Below, piece after piece: positions 44,928 through 57,029 of a stretch of 64,000 nucleotides of DNA. The notes below the pieces were generated by a model that searched no databases, was not told where the DNA came from, and was given only the letters and a program-made list of their open reading frames with translations. The position numbers and the translations under genes were made by a program. This DNA comes from Rosellinia necatrix (taxonomy: Eukaryota; Ascomycota; Sordariomycetes; Xylariales; Xylariaceae). The stretch lies in assembly GCA_021209875.1 (NCBI GenBank), contig JAGYVD010000004.1, forward strand, positions 620,001-684,000. The letters are read 5' to 3'. Positions within the stretch are counted from its first letter, which is position 1. Each line of letters starts with the position of its first letter.

Positions 44928-47900
44928 TTAAACTTCAGTCTCGATCCCAGCCTCTTTTTCGTCGTGATGAAATAAGTCGCTAATATTACCCTTCAACCTA
45001 GTCAATTTCCCACCGACATGATTCGCCTCCCGCGCAGCCCGCCATTGCATGACGCCGCGGTGCTTGCGATGGAGTTGCTTGTGATGGTCCTTGTAGTCGC
45101 GCATTTGCCCTCTTAGACCGCGCGAACCGTCTTCAGAATCATTATGACCCGGTGCTAGCACCGTCGTGGCCGCTTTCGTGACTCCGTCGACGGGGTTGCG
45201 AAATATACTTTTCACCTTCTTAAAGTCGGAGAGGGAGATATTGGACGAGCTCAGTGAACCTAATGAGCCGTCATCTTCATCGTCATTGTCCGAGCTTGAT
45301 GGTGTGGAGTCGTCATTTGTATGCATTCGTAATTTCTTTCGGCGGACATCGCCGCCGTCTTCGTTATCGGACTCGGCAGTCATGTTGTCTTCCTCATTTG
45401 AGCTCTCCTCATAGTTCTCAAGGCCCTCATCTGTAATTGTATCGAGACATTCCATCACGCTCCTCATATCCTTGTTCTTCGACTGTGCGGCGAATCTCTT
45501 GTGATACCCAGAAAGCCCACGCCAGAAGCGGACGGCGACCTCAACCTCCCCAAGAAATTCGTCATTAGGGCCCGACCCATCGAACTCACAACAAGTTTGT
45601 GCTTTGCGAAAGCTCTCTTTGTTTCCTTTCCACACCTTTAGGCGCCTTATCTCATCAGTTTCATCCCTAATATCATGTAGCCATAACACCGCGAAGGCCG
45701 AAGTTTGATCAGGCCCGATCCTAGATCGACGGAATTCGACCACCATAGCCGATGAGTATCGTTTCCGCACAGCTAAAAATAGCTCGTCAGATCCTCCTTT
45801 CCCGTTTCCTTGCCATACCCCATCTTTTGGGTAGAGTTTGACACGGCCTGTATTGGTTCGAATTTTGATCCGTTGAGTGGTAAGGTCAGGATTGAGACCC
45901 TCTCTTGGCTTCACGGGACCTTGGATCTGTAGAGTGCCGTAGTACCACCCACTTATCTGGGGTGGTAGCTTAAGCTCAACACTTCTCCAGACCATGCTAA
46001 TCCGTGCTTTCCCGTAGCCTATTCCACCTATAAGGGAGTATGTAGCCATTACCTGACAACGCTCCTTGAAGATCCTTGAAAGTGGGAGGTACACCAGTCC
46101 AATCAAGGGGTCGTCTTCCCTTTCTCGGGCATCACGCACACTCACAATAACTTCGGTGTCACGCCAGTCCCGGATAAATCTCTCCGTACCAGCGTTGAAA
46201 AAGGGCTTCGAATTTTTCGGCTTTGTTCGAGTCTTGAAAATCTTCTTGTGATTCAAGATGACCGTGCAGTAGCCGTTGGGCATATCATCGGCATGCTCGG
46301 CCTCATCTTCCTGGTCACCTGCATCATTCTTGTCTTCTTTTTGAAGATTTCTAATCTCAAGGCCTGTGAGATTGTGGATTTGTATGCTGAGGATGCCGGA
46401 AATAAACTCGTTACTTGGCGGTGCCGATACGATCACTGCAACATCGTTAGTTAGCAATCCGTTCAATCCGTCTTCTAGTGATGATTTGATACTAGGCCCT
46501 GGTTTTAACGCCTGAAAACCCCCTCCAAACGAAAAATGATGTCTAAAATCACTCTCAACTCTGACTTACTAGAATTTTCAAGTTCATGGTAGTCTTGTGC
46601 CTTTTGTTGCCGGATCTCTTCATCGGCTGAAGTCTTACCCGCCTCTCTGAGTTTATGCTCAGCAGTCTCCCAGACGTGTTTCTTCAAGGCGTCTTTTGTT
46701 CGGATATTCTTATTAAAGGTTTGTGACTGAAGCTGTTGTTGAGTGATGCTAGTTTTGGAGAAGTAGCCGACAGACCAGACTAGAGAGCCGGGCATATCCT
46801 CGTCCACATCTTCGCCAGTGAACCGATCCTCTCGCTCTTGAATCCTGTTCAAGGTTTCCCGGTTATGCATGAGATCTTTCAGATTCAGCTCAACTCGTCC
46901 AAGGTCATCGTCCGCAGTCCATTTGTCCGAATCCCACAGCTGCAGGCGGAGCTTTTCTTCGGCGTTCACCTCTTCTGGCGTGACCAAAATACTGGCATAC
47001 TCGTGCCAACTAGGTTCGTTCTCGCCTTCCACGATACGAGTCGAGGCAACTGGTTTGCCAAATTTACCCCAAGAGACGGTGCAGTAAGCATCACTGCTGC
47101 CGTTTACTGGTCCGACTCCAGCATCTCCCTGCTTAAAACCGCTCGCGCGCCTGATAAATATCCAGACAACGCCAATGCTTGTAGTATCCTTCTTGAAATC
47201 CTCACCAACTAACATATCCTTCAAGTTCAGGGTGAGGCTCTTTGGGGCAACGTATTCGGCAAGAGCAGCATCAATGGCAGAATTGACGAAGGATGAGATG
47301 AGTGGGACATCCGTTAAGCTAAAGCTATGCTTTGATAAGGGCATACATGATATGCTTGCCTTAGGTTGACCAAGGAAAGTCAGAGTGCATAGCTCAATGA
47401 ATGGTGGATCGGGGGTGAGTTGGAGCCGGAGCCGGAGCGTCATAATGATACCTCTCAACTCAACCCATACTGGAATGGCTATACCTCCTGGAAGATAAAA
47501 TTTGAGATAGAGGTGTGCATTCTTCGCCTTTGTTTTGAGAGATTTGCTTGAGGTGCGGCTGCGGTAAGCGAGTGCAAGTTCTAGATTAATAAAGTCTCCT
47601 TCCTCTGCCTCCATGGCCTCTTTCATAGAAACTTCATCTTGTTCTTGTTGCTTTGGGCTTTCAGAGTTTCTCAAATCATTTGCGTTATCACTAGGGTCGC
47701 CCTCATTGCCGATACCCTGTGATTTCTGGGGGTTGGTCCGGTCATTCTGGGATAATGAATCGTTCTTCTGTAGTCGTCCATCTGACCCAACGCTTCGGCT
47801 GGCCGCACCAGTCGGTAGCCATCGTACGCCAAGAATACGAATACTTTCGCTCCCTTGCCCCATATCGTCGACGCTCACCATCTTGATCGCCTTGGGTAAA

Positions 47901-49090
47901 GATGCCTGCATGACGTCCTCGATCTGGTCGACGAGCGAGGCGAAAAGATCCGGGTTGATAAGGGGCCAAATGGAACCGACAAGGCTATTAAGCCAGTGTA
48001 CAGACTCAGGTAGTTCTTCATCATTCTTGATTATCTCTTGTTCTTCTCTTCGTGCGGCATCCCAGGTCTCGTCGTCAAATATCTCGTTGACCTTTTTGTT
48101 TGCCCATCTTCCCATCCCTAGGACAGTTATTGCTCCAAGGCCAGCAAACAGAACTAGACTCGACGTTCTAGTCCAGAAAGAGAGCCAGCTACTGTTGGGC
48201 TCAACGAGCCTAGTCCCCCCCGAGGGGGAGGGTGCGATGAACAGAGTGAACCAGGACGCCGCGAACAGGGAGATGATAGATAATCCAGTAAATATAGCCT
48301 GCTGATAAACGGCAGCTAATCTTTGTCTCATAAACTCGAAATCTGGCGGCGGGAAAACACGTGCCATGCCGTTGTGTAGCCGTTGAATCAACTCCTGCTC
48401 GGTCTGCAATGTCTGTTCTGATTTGGAAGCACCCGAGGGGCCAGTGGCCGTACCATGATTTGTTCCGGGCCCAGGTTCATTTTCAGGAACGGAATCGAGA
48501 TCCTTCCCGGTCTGGTCGTGAATGACAATGGGCAGATGCGTTACCGGGTCGGTGACCTCCCTGCCCTCACCGTGCCTCTTCTGTTTTTTCATAATTTTGC
48601 GTTTCTCTTTAGCGTCAGCCATCCCCGCAACGGCTTCGGTGGCGGACCTCCCGCCGCCGTCGCCACCGGCCTCACCCTTCTGGCTCTGGTTCTGGTGCCG
48701 GTCTTTGACTCCACTTTCGTCTTGCGAATCACGGCTCCGGGTGGGTTCTGTCCCACTTTCATATGTAGGTATAGTATCCTCCGGGGAGGTAGTTTGAGAC
48801 GTATGTTCCGCATCGTTGAGGTTAGTGGAGGGATATGGGTCATGGCGGTTTGTAGGCTGAGCGTCTTCGTCTTTGAAAACGGCCTTGACAGAATTGTAGG
48901 CTCTTTTGGGCTTGGACACGTCCTCCGGTCCGCGCTGAGCTTCCTCCTCCTCCTGTACCTGGTTGCCTAGCTCTTTTCGGTGCTGCCTGTACCCTTGGAC
49001 AGTCGGGATCGGATGCTTACCGCTATGCGGGCCTCCGTGAACCCTGTTAGGCGCCGCATCGTTCTGTTGTTCGAAGTCGTCTTGTTCCAT
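44928..49090 (-). CDS. SMP- and C2-domain membrane-contact protein (Mug190/tricalbin-like)
   Basis: Predicted 1363 residues in two exons, 49090-46570 and 46498-44928; the intron ends at CCAG before GGCCT and keeps frame. The start is the ATG giving MEQDDFEQQ. The N-terminal 250 residues are disordered and charged. Two hydrophobic segments follow (AIFTGLSIISLFAASWFTLF and SLVLFAGLGAITVLG), a hairpin typical of ER-anchored tethers. An SMP lipid-transfer domain begins at about ESVHWLNSLVGSIWPLINPD and carries the long beta-sheet region ending near SLTLNLKDMLVG. The first C2 domain (VWIFIRRASGF ... LQLWDSDKWTADDDLG) keeps acidic Ca-binding candidates; the second (GILSIQIHNLTGLEIRN) starts in exon 2. 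The C-terminus is acidic and basic low complexity. The family transfers lipids at ER-plasma membrane contacts. Its precise role here is inferred. Confidence 0.88.
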
Positions 49091-50055
49091 CTCGACGTGT
49101 TGCGACGGCAATATCAACTTATCACTCTCATGCAGGGGTTATTGTTGTAACAAAAGCCACGACGGGAACATGGACGAATGCGTAGAGTAGTGAAGTATCA
49201 CGTAGTTGAGACGAAGAGAGATCCGACGTCTAGTCCACTATATGATGCGTCCCGGATACGGTCATTATATGGGTGAATGAATAAGTCCGGATGGTATGAC
49301 GAGTGACACGTTTGTTTGGCATAGCACCCGGCTATCTCTCGTGGCAGGAGCCAATGACATACATAGGCAACCAATTATAATTATATTTCCATGCACGGAT
49401 ATTATGTACTGAGAAATTGGAACGAATGAAGAAGGGGCGCGGCCTTTTTTTTGGATCGGCCGAGTCTTGGGCGGCAGGAAGGGATGAATAGAGGGGGTGA
49501 GTTATGCGCGGTGCAGTGCAGGAGCAACAAACAATGAGGTCATGGCGGCGAGTTGGTGACAGATTAGTGGGCCAGCAACCCTTAAGATCACTGTCTATAG
49601 CGGACAGTGTGGAGACCCGGTGCCATGGCAAACTACGCCTGCAGACCGGGTCTCTCCTGTCAGAACTGGTACAAGACCGGCTGCCGGCAACCAGGTGTTA
49701 CATCATTTCTGAACCGTCATCGCGGTCATTTTCACTGGGTTAGGAGGCCACTGAAGGATGCAAGGAAACAATACCTGTATTACCGTTTTAAACCGACCCA
49801 TTGTGAACGTTCGACGGGGGGGGTTGTGTGTGATACCTCATCCTGCAGCTCGCTTCCATCGACCATCTCCACGATGATAGAGAATAGGGGCATCGGATAA
49901 CGAAGCTATAATGCCAAACCCTGCCACTTGAAAATTGCAATGCATCGCGTGCCTACCCGCCGCAGTCCCGTGCAGCCAAAACGCCCTTGTCCGATTGGCC
50001 GCCGAGGGTTAGAATAGAGAGAGCCGTGGCCCGTCGGCCGGGCCGGTCGCACACG
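49091..50055. other. Intergenic, no gene seen
   Basis: This stretch contains the promoter of the SMP-C2 gene and the 3' region of the methyltransferase gene. A plus-strand frame at 49987-50994 is antisense to the methyltransferase and was rejected. Confidence 0.55.
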
Positions 50056-50685
50056 CTAGCCCGACGTCTCCAGCGGTCGGAGGAGGTAGCACCAATAGTA
50101 GACGTCGGGCTCCGACGGCCGCGCCTTGGGCGTCGGGACTTTGTGTATGACCTGGACGTCGAAGGGCAGGCCGGGCAGCGCGAAGCGGTCGGCGGAGTAG
50201 CTGAGCGAGACCCAGAGGCCGCCGGGGGCCAGGCAGTCGCGGACGCCGCGGGCCATGGCGAGGACGGGCCCGTCGCCGGCGCAGGACACGGCGTCGGCCG
50301 TGCCCTTGTCGACGACGAGGTCGAACGCGGACGGCTCGGCGAGGTCCGCCCGCAGCCTCGTGACGTCGGCGACGGCGTACCGCGTCCGGACGTCGCCGAA
50401 GCGCCGCGCCTCGGCCTCCCGCCCGCGCGCGAGCGCCAGCGGCTCGTAGTCGACGTTGGTCACGTCCGCGTGGCCGTGCTCTCGCAGCCGCGCGTGCAGG
50501 TCACTCGTGCCCGAGCCCAGGTGCAGGATCCGCCGCGGTCGTGGTCGTGGTCGTCCGTCCGCGCGGTTGTCGAGGTACGGCTCGATGAACGACAGGAATG
50601 TCTCCGACGGTATCAGCCATTCGAAGGAGGCCTCCTTCGTGAACCTGTCATGCCAGTAACTCTGATTTTCAAAGTCGGGGGGCAT
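50056..50685 (-). CDS. Small class I SAM-dependent methyltransferase (METTL13/EEF1AKMT4-like)
   Basis: Intronless, 209 residues. The Rossmann methyltransferase motifs are ordered: YWHDRFTKEASFEWL at the N-terminus, motif I ILHLGSGTSDLHARL (residues about 53-67), the acidic NVDYEPLALARG after strand 2, and motif IV FDLVVDKGTADAVSC, followed by GGLWVSLSYS. The YW..RF...FEWL start and DKGT/LD motif characterise the family that includes lysine methyltransferases of translation factor eEF1A and of citrate synthase. The substrate cannot be told from sequence. Codon use is extremely GC-rich compared with the neighbours, which produces long antisense frames. The start is the first ATG (50683-50685) in a short pyrimidine-rich leader. 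Confidence 0.85.
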   Translation of the reverse strand: MPPDFENQSYWHDRFTKEASFEWLIPSETFLSFIEPYLDNRADGRPRPRPRRILHLGSGTSDLHARLREHGHADVTNVDYEPLALARGREAEARRFGDVRTRYAVADVTRLRADLAEPSAFDLVVDKGTADAVSCAGDGPVLAMARGVRDCLAPGGLWVSLSYSADRFALPGLPFDVQVIHKVPTPKARPSEPDVYYWCYLLRPLETSG

Positions 50686-52270
50686 CTTCTTTTCTTCTCT
50701 TTTCTTGCCGCCCTCCCTTTTTTTCTTTGGGGTGTTCTAAGTCTGGGCGATGGATATACACCTATGCAATCATATATCGCTAATTGTGGTAAAATGGACA
50801 GGAATTCGATTATGTCGTGCCAATTCCGGCTTGACAATGCATGGCAGCCGAGGCTACCAGGCCGGAGTCCTTCTTGGTACAAAATAATCTTGGGCTGGAT
50901 CAACAAAAAGCAAGGGATAAAAACCGGCCTTTTATCTAAAACGTTTGCCATGGGTCCGGTGGGGCACCCCTCCCCTACTTTCTTCACTATCTGACTACAA
51001 ACACGGCTACTTATCTCTTATTTGCTACCTTGTGTCGATCCATAATTGCCTCACATGTGGTGCTGCGGTTATGGCCTATGGTGAGTGAGGGGATGAAAAT
51101 GGGGGCAAACCTTGGAGCTATGAAGGACCCAAGGGCTTAACGAGCATTGGGATCTAACCAACCCCAAGATAATTAAGGGCCGTTATGGGTGGTAATAGCT
51201 AAGTATTGATGGGTTAATAGTTCAAGGACGAGATATTCTACTGTTCAGACCAATGTGACGACCGTAGGCTCAATCCTGCCGTAAGCAAATATAAGCAGGC
51301 GTCCTTCATAACCTAGCCGGATTGCATTATATGAGACTATTCACTATAGGTAGAGGAGATACAATAAGGCCGCCTATCGACTTTTGAAGCACGAGCCTTT
51401 GTCTACAACCAGTATCAAAGCCGAGTTGTCAGCGGTTTCAATGCTAGGGATTCCTTCTGCAGCGATGGCCTAGGTGGCACTGATTTGGGTCGGGGGGTTC
51501 CTGACAAGTGAGAATAGCGACCTGTTGTAAATTGTAGGTAAACTTGTCTTGGTCTCGTTAATTCTTTGCCGCTATGCTCATCCTCAACACTTTTCCTAGG
51601 AACAATTACTCATCAGCAGGCAGGCACCCTTTCCTGCTACCCCTTGAATTTTTAGGCGATCATAAAATAGGGTTTTATTTGAATTTCACATTGAGTTTCT
51701 ACAAAGTTTGCCTATAGGAACGTATTCAGTCCTGAATGTCCTGCCGACAATTCTCGCCATCCTTCCTCCGCCGTCCTAGAATACCATGTTCCCACTCTGT
51801 GAGGGATACGTACCGAGTAGTTCCTAAGCGCATTGGGGACCGTCCGGTGTGAGGCCGTTTAACTAAGCCTTATTGACTCTGCGGTCGTCCCGGGTCTAGA
51901 CCTGTACAGCGGCGGTTGGTCTAGCCTCGAATACAAGTAGCATTTCCTGGCTTCTGCTCTCATATTATTGCGATATGGAGTTGGACACGTAGCTAACCAC
52001 ATTAGCCTATTAGAAACCCGATAAGATTGTTTATAACAATTTTTGGCTAGGTGGATCATCGTAATGACTAAGCCGACAATTGTAATATGAATGATCGGTA
52101 TGGCGCCGTAGATAATTATGCCTGGTGACAGAATCCTTCGGGTACTGTACTGCGCCATGCCGACTTCGATGAATTAATGTTGTCACAAGGATTGTGAAAT
52201 TATGAACCGTATAGGCAATTGCTGTGCCCTGAATGTTCGTTTTGCCAATAGCTTTTCATCTTCATAATGC
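50686..52270. other. Intergenic, no gene seen
   Basis: 1.6 kb of average composition between the methyltransferase start and the last exon of the AP-2 mu gene. One minus-strand frame (51859-52158, 99 codons) has a hydrophobic stretch but no family resemblance and overlaps the expected AP-2 mu 3' end. Confidence 0.5.
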
Positions 52271-53793
52271 TTAGAATCTGCAATAATCATTAGCATCGGT
52301 TGTATAGTAGGCGCATTAACGTGCTGAGGATAGGTAGCTTACCGTATCTCATAGGAGCCAGCTCTCGTCATATACCGCACCCACTTTACGCTTGGATAGT
52401 TGCTCTTTTCAAACACCTTGAGATACCGTACTAGAAGTCCGGAGCTCGTGAACATCAGGAGACTGAAACTCAAACTGAGGGGCGGTCGCGACCAGGCTTT
52501 CTGGTTCGTCATGCTCGTGAGCTCAGCTTCGGCGCTCAGGACGAACTCGCTTTGGCCCGTGAAGCGGCCAATTTTCCAGACGATATGATTTTCACTAGGC
52601 TCATATTTCGCTTTGCCCTGTGTACAGCGTTCGGTGATACGGGCGGTGTTCAGAGGCGTGGGTATACGGACCACGACGTTCGTGGCGAAAAGCTTGCTGC
52701 CGAAATTGGCTTTGAGCCCGATGCTATACTCTACCTTGGTCTTGCCAACTTCGTTAACGATGGCGTGCACCTTAAATGGTAGATTAACGTTTTCGGTAGC
52801 TCTGTAGCGCATAAGTTCGAATTCGCCGTCCGGCGGAACGAAGGATATGATGCGATCCGAGTCGAATTTACCCAACTTGACACACTGATGAAACTGGCAG
52901 TCCTCGAGGGTGACACTTCCAGCCGCGGCTTTGGTGGCCTTGGAGCCCAACCTATTGCCACTAGGGAGAGACTGGAGTCCGTCCTGGTCCAACAAGAGGC
53001 GATCGTTGAGGCCGAACTTGCATTCTGGAGTCCCGGAAAGATAGGCGCGCATGATAATTTGGCCGGTGACATCGGCGCGGAGAACGGCGCCGGTAGCAGA
53101 CATGAGCAGATTGACATCCTCGATCACGTCGACAAAGGCTTCGTTCTTGCGATACTTGACGTCGGCCTTCCTCCACGACAGGGCGCCGGTGGCCTGCATG
53201 GTAATCTTGGCGGAATCCTCGGGTGCGCGTTCGGACTTGACACCCTCGGTGGTGATGTACATCTTCAGGGTATCCGTCTCGGTGTTCTGGGGGTATCCGA
53301 AGTCGATGATCTCTAAGAGCCGAGGGCAACATCGCCGAGTCAGCAAGAACCATGGCCGCTAAAGAGCGCTGAGGAGAGGCCCATCCTGGTAGGACATGGG
53401 GGAAAGGGGGGGGAGGAGAGAAGAGACAGGCAATGGGGGGGGTCAATTGGCAGTACCATCGAGGAGCTCGTAGACGAGAACGAAGTTGTTCTTAACAGCC
53501 TCCTCATCGAACTTGGCGAAGTAGCCGCGGCCGAGCTGGATGAGGCGGTAGAGGAACTCGAAGACGAGGGCGGCATTGGCGTTGCTCTTGGTGACGGCGA
53601 CGAGGTAGATGTTCTCGTGCTTGACATGGCTGAAGGTGGTGCTGCCGAGGGTGAGGATGGGCGAGCGGACCTGGGGGTTCGAGATGACCTGGATGCGGAA
53701 GACATCGGCGAGGCGAGGCCTGCAGTCGTTCCGGAAGGCACGGAAGATCAGGTTCTCGCCCTTCTGGTTGAATATCAGGATGCCGGACAACAT
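52271..53793 (-). CDS. AP-2 adaptor complex mu subunit (Apm4)
   Basis: Medium (mu) chain of the clathrin adaptor AP-2, 437 residues, acting in endocytosis at the plasma membrane. Exons, 5' to 3': 53793-53457, 53312-52343, and a seven-base final exon, 52277-52271. The start gives MLSGILIFNQKGENLIFRAF, the conserved longin-like N-terminal domain, ending in FVLVYELLD. Exon 2 opens EIIDFGYPQNTETDTLKMYI, then the mu homology domain with WRKADVKYRKNEAFVDVIE, LSGTPECKFGLND, FVPPDGEFELMRYR and the end KWVRYMTRAGSYEIR. The short third exon completes the usual ending RF and stop. If it is not spliced, translation stops one residue early at a TAA overlapping the donor. The Q-N-T-E-T-D-like linker and FPPDG motif favour AP-2 over AP-1. 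Confidence 0.93.
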
Positions 53794-55372
53794 GTTGCCG
53801 GAGGCGAGGGGAGAGGGGGGGGCGTTGGGGGAGGGATTGGAGCACGGCGGCACGACAGCTGGTGTACGAAGTTGTCGGTGTCTAGGCCGAGCCCATCATT
53901 GCACCGAACCGCTTCCGAGTTGGCGTTGCTGCTACAGTCTGCTACTACAAGCACGTACAGTGGTGGTGTAGCACCATTAGGTGACTACTTACCTAGGTAC
54001 TTGGGCGGGCTTGGGCCGACTTGGGGATGTCTTGGGGGAATCTTGGAGCTGCTGATGTACAGTGGCACCCACAGCTCTTCTGTACCCCTGCCAAGCGTGA
54101 ATAGCGGGTTCTGGGTCCTGGGTACCTAGGTACTTACCTACTTGTAGGTGCACTAAATTCCTACCTTACATTTTATTGCTTTCTTAGTTTCTTTTAACAA
54201 TTGGAACTACGCGCATGCTTGGGCGTATTAACCGCCCGTTCTGCAAGCGACAGAGCGAAAGAGGCCACCATCATTGGTACCATCATCATCATCACTATCA
54301 TTATCGCTATTACCAGTATCATCAATCATGAATGTGTATGTTCCGGACCGCATTTATTCTGGTCATAAAGACCCTCTGAATGGCGGTGGGGTCGCAATGC
54401 TGCTACCTGGTTATCTCTAAGTCAGTTAGTTAGTCAGTTGGGTGCCCGATCTTGGTATCCCCCTGTTGAAGCTGGGTCTCCCCGGTTGAGCCGTCCCAGA
54501 AGCCAGTATCGTGGCACACAGCTTCCGTCGACCTCCGGTGCTAGAGCCCAGGCTAGACCAAGGCAGGCGGTGCTCTGGTGTTGACAACGACGATTGCCCG
54601 GTTTGGACGTGCTTCCACGGGCCGTTCGGAAGCAGCAGCATGCATCACCGGTAGCGTTGAGCTGCTCACCCGAACGCCCTCGCTGTAGCGCCTCGCTTTG
54701 ATCTTGCGCGTCCCACGCCGTGATGCCCAGTGCCTACTAGCGAGATTGGTGCATAGGCTGGAGCCTCCCGTGGCAACTGCGCCAACTTGTGCCAACCGTG
54801 CCGAGCCCCTTGATTTCCGTCACCACCCCGCCCGACCTCCCTATTCGGGTCTTCGTCGTGATGCCTCCGAGATTTATGCCAAACCCGGCTAGACCTCCCT
54901 CCAGCGTCACGGGCCCGCGAATTCTCAGTCCGCCCCCCCCCCTCAAATCTTAGCTCGCGGGCCTTCCCCGTATCGTATGTTGTCCTTCCACATACGAACA
55001 TCCGTGGCGGCGGGCGACGACAAGCTAAGTGAGGCTTGTGATAGCCTCAAGCCCTCTAGATCTGACCTCTCGCCAAGCCCTCGGAAGAATTGACCGTATT
55101 TCCGCTCACCTTGTGGACATCTCGCAGCTCTCGTTTCCCTTCCCAAAAACATGGGGCTGCCTGGATGGGCCCGTGGCTTCCCTACGCATCGTCCTTTTGG
55201 CTTCAACGATGGGTCCTTCAAGGCCTCCTCTCCCGTCTAACCGCCGCTTACGGGCCCAAGCGCGGTCGAGCAAGTGTCGATAAAAACCCGTCGATGTCTC
55301 CCCTTTCGAGAGCTATCGTAGCCCACGTCACGCACCCCTTCTCCAAGTACTCAGACGAAGGAATCAGGCGAC
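53794..55372. promoter_or_regulatory. Divergent region between AP-2 mu and the cellobiohydrolase
   Basis: 1.6 kb between two divergent starts. TACCTAGGTA-type palindromes lie at about 53985-54000 and 54118-54150. A TATA-like ATAAAAA at about 55280, roughly 95 bases before the cellobiohydrolase ATG, is a plausible core promoter. Short CAT/ATC repeats lie at 54280-54330. No gene was accepted; frames of 80-111 codons on both strands lack family features. Confidence 0.5.
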
Positions 55373-57029
55373 ATGTCTACTAAAAGTTTCCTCATTGCTG
55401 CGTTGAGCACCGTTGCTCTCGCTGTCCCTTTCGAGGGCCGCGTTGAAGAACGCCAGTCTTGCGCCGCGCAATGGTATGAATTGTCTGCGCCTCGATCAAT
55501 ACATCGACGTCTAACTTGTCAAACAGGGCGCAATGCGGCGGTAATGGCTGGTCTGGAGCGACGTGCTGCGTCAGCGGCACTACTTGTGTCAAGCAGAACG
55601 ATTATTACAGGTATGAGTGGGATATAATGTGCGAAGTTTGAGAGCCACGGCTAACCATGTCGAAAAGCCAATGCATGCCAGGCTCCGGTGCCACGACCAC
55701 GACCACTGCGACTAGGACCACGACTGCCGGTTCAGGGACTGTAAGGGAGTCCTAGCCCGCTCTTTATTAAACTTGGCATGCTGATTTTCGACACACAACA
55801 GACCACTACCACTACTGCAGGTGGCGGCACCACTGCCGTCCCCTCTGACAACCCCTTTTCGGGTGTTCAGATGTGGGCCAACTCCTACTATGCATCTCAA
55901 GTCAGCGCGTACGCCGTGCCTACCATGGGCGCCGCTGCCGCCGCTGTCGCGAAAGTACCCAGCTTTATGTGGATGTAAGTTCTCAATGGACATGTGCTAG
56001 GATGGGATGTGTGCATGAGGCTAACTTGAATATAGGGACACCTTATCCAAGGTTCCTCTGATGGAGAGCACCCTAGCAGATATCAAGGCTGCCAATGCTG
56101 GTGGCGGTAAGAATGCTGGTCTCTTCGTAGTATATGATTTGCCAGACCGTGATTGCGCCGCTTCAGCCTCCAACGGAGAGTATTCTATTGCCGATGGTGG
56201 TGTCGCTAAGTATAAGGCATACATTGATGCCGTTGTTACCGTTCTCAAGAAATACTCCGATACCCGTGTTATTCTGGTCATTGGTTAGTGCAAATGCCGC
56301 GACCCTCCCCATGCTTTGTCATTTACTCATACTCTCTCAGAGCCCGACTCCCTTGCCAACTTGGTTACCAACTTGAGCGTCCAGAAGTGCGCCAATGCTA
56401 AAGCGGCCTACCTTGAATGCACAAACTACGCCATCAAGCAGCTCAACCTTCCTAATGTCTCCATGTATCTCGATGCTGGCCACGCCGGTTGGCTCGGCTG
56501 GCCGGCTAACCTGAGCCCTGCTGCCACCCTGTACGCTCAAGTCTACAAGGACGCCGGTTCCCCGGCCGCTCTTCGTGGTCTTGCTACCAACGTCGCCAAC
56601 TACAACGCCTGGAAGATTACCGGATCTTGCCCGTCCTACACCCAGGGCAATTCCGTCTGCGACGAATCGGGTTACATCCACAACTTCTACCCCCTCCTGA
56701 AGTCGCTCGGCTGGGACGCCCGCTTCATTACCGACACTGGCCGCAGCGGCAAGCAGCCTACCGGCCAGCAGCAGTGGGGCGATTGGTGCAACTCCAAGGG
56801 CACCGGCTTCGGTCTCCGCCCATCTGCCAGCACCGGCGACGAGCTCCTCGACGCCTTCGTCTGGGTCAAGCCCGGCGGCGAATGTGATGGCACCAGCGAC
56901 ACCAGCGCGGCCCGATATGACTACCACTGCGGTCTGCCCGCCGCCCTGCAGCCCGCCCCCGAGGCTGGCTCTTGGTTCCAGGCCTACTTCAAGCAACTCT
57001 ACGACAACGCCAGCCCCGCTTTCGCGTAA
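55373..57029 (+). CDS. Secreted GH6 cellobiohydrolase II with N-terminal CBM1
   Basis: Extracellular 1,4-beta-cellobiohydrolase acting from the non-reducing ends of cellulose, 455 residues. Exons: 55373-55473, 55527-55610, 55668-55740, 55802-55974, 56036-56283, 56341-57029; all keep frame. A signal peptide ([19 protein letters not shown]) is followed by a short propeptide. A CBM1 cellulose-binding domain (about 30-65; [15 protein letters not shown] ... NDYYSQCMPG) comes next, then a Thr-rich linker and the GH6 domain (from about 100). The GH6 signatures are [18 protein letters not shown] with the catalytic acid Asp, [13 protein letters not shown], and [14 protein letters not shown]. The C-terminal [15 protein letters not shown] and [13 protein letters not shown] are also typical. 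The length is normal for Cel6A. Introns are numerous, one splitting the CBM1, as in other Sordariomycetes. Confidence 0.96.

Noticed and set aside
49987..50994. 335-codon plus-strand frame
   Set aside because: Antisense to the GC-rich methyltransferase gene; no domain resemblance.
54426..55283. Short frames upstream of the cellobiohydrolase
   Set aside because: None exceeds 111 codons, they overlap on both strands, and none resembles a protein family; treated as promoter region.
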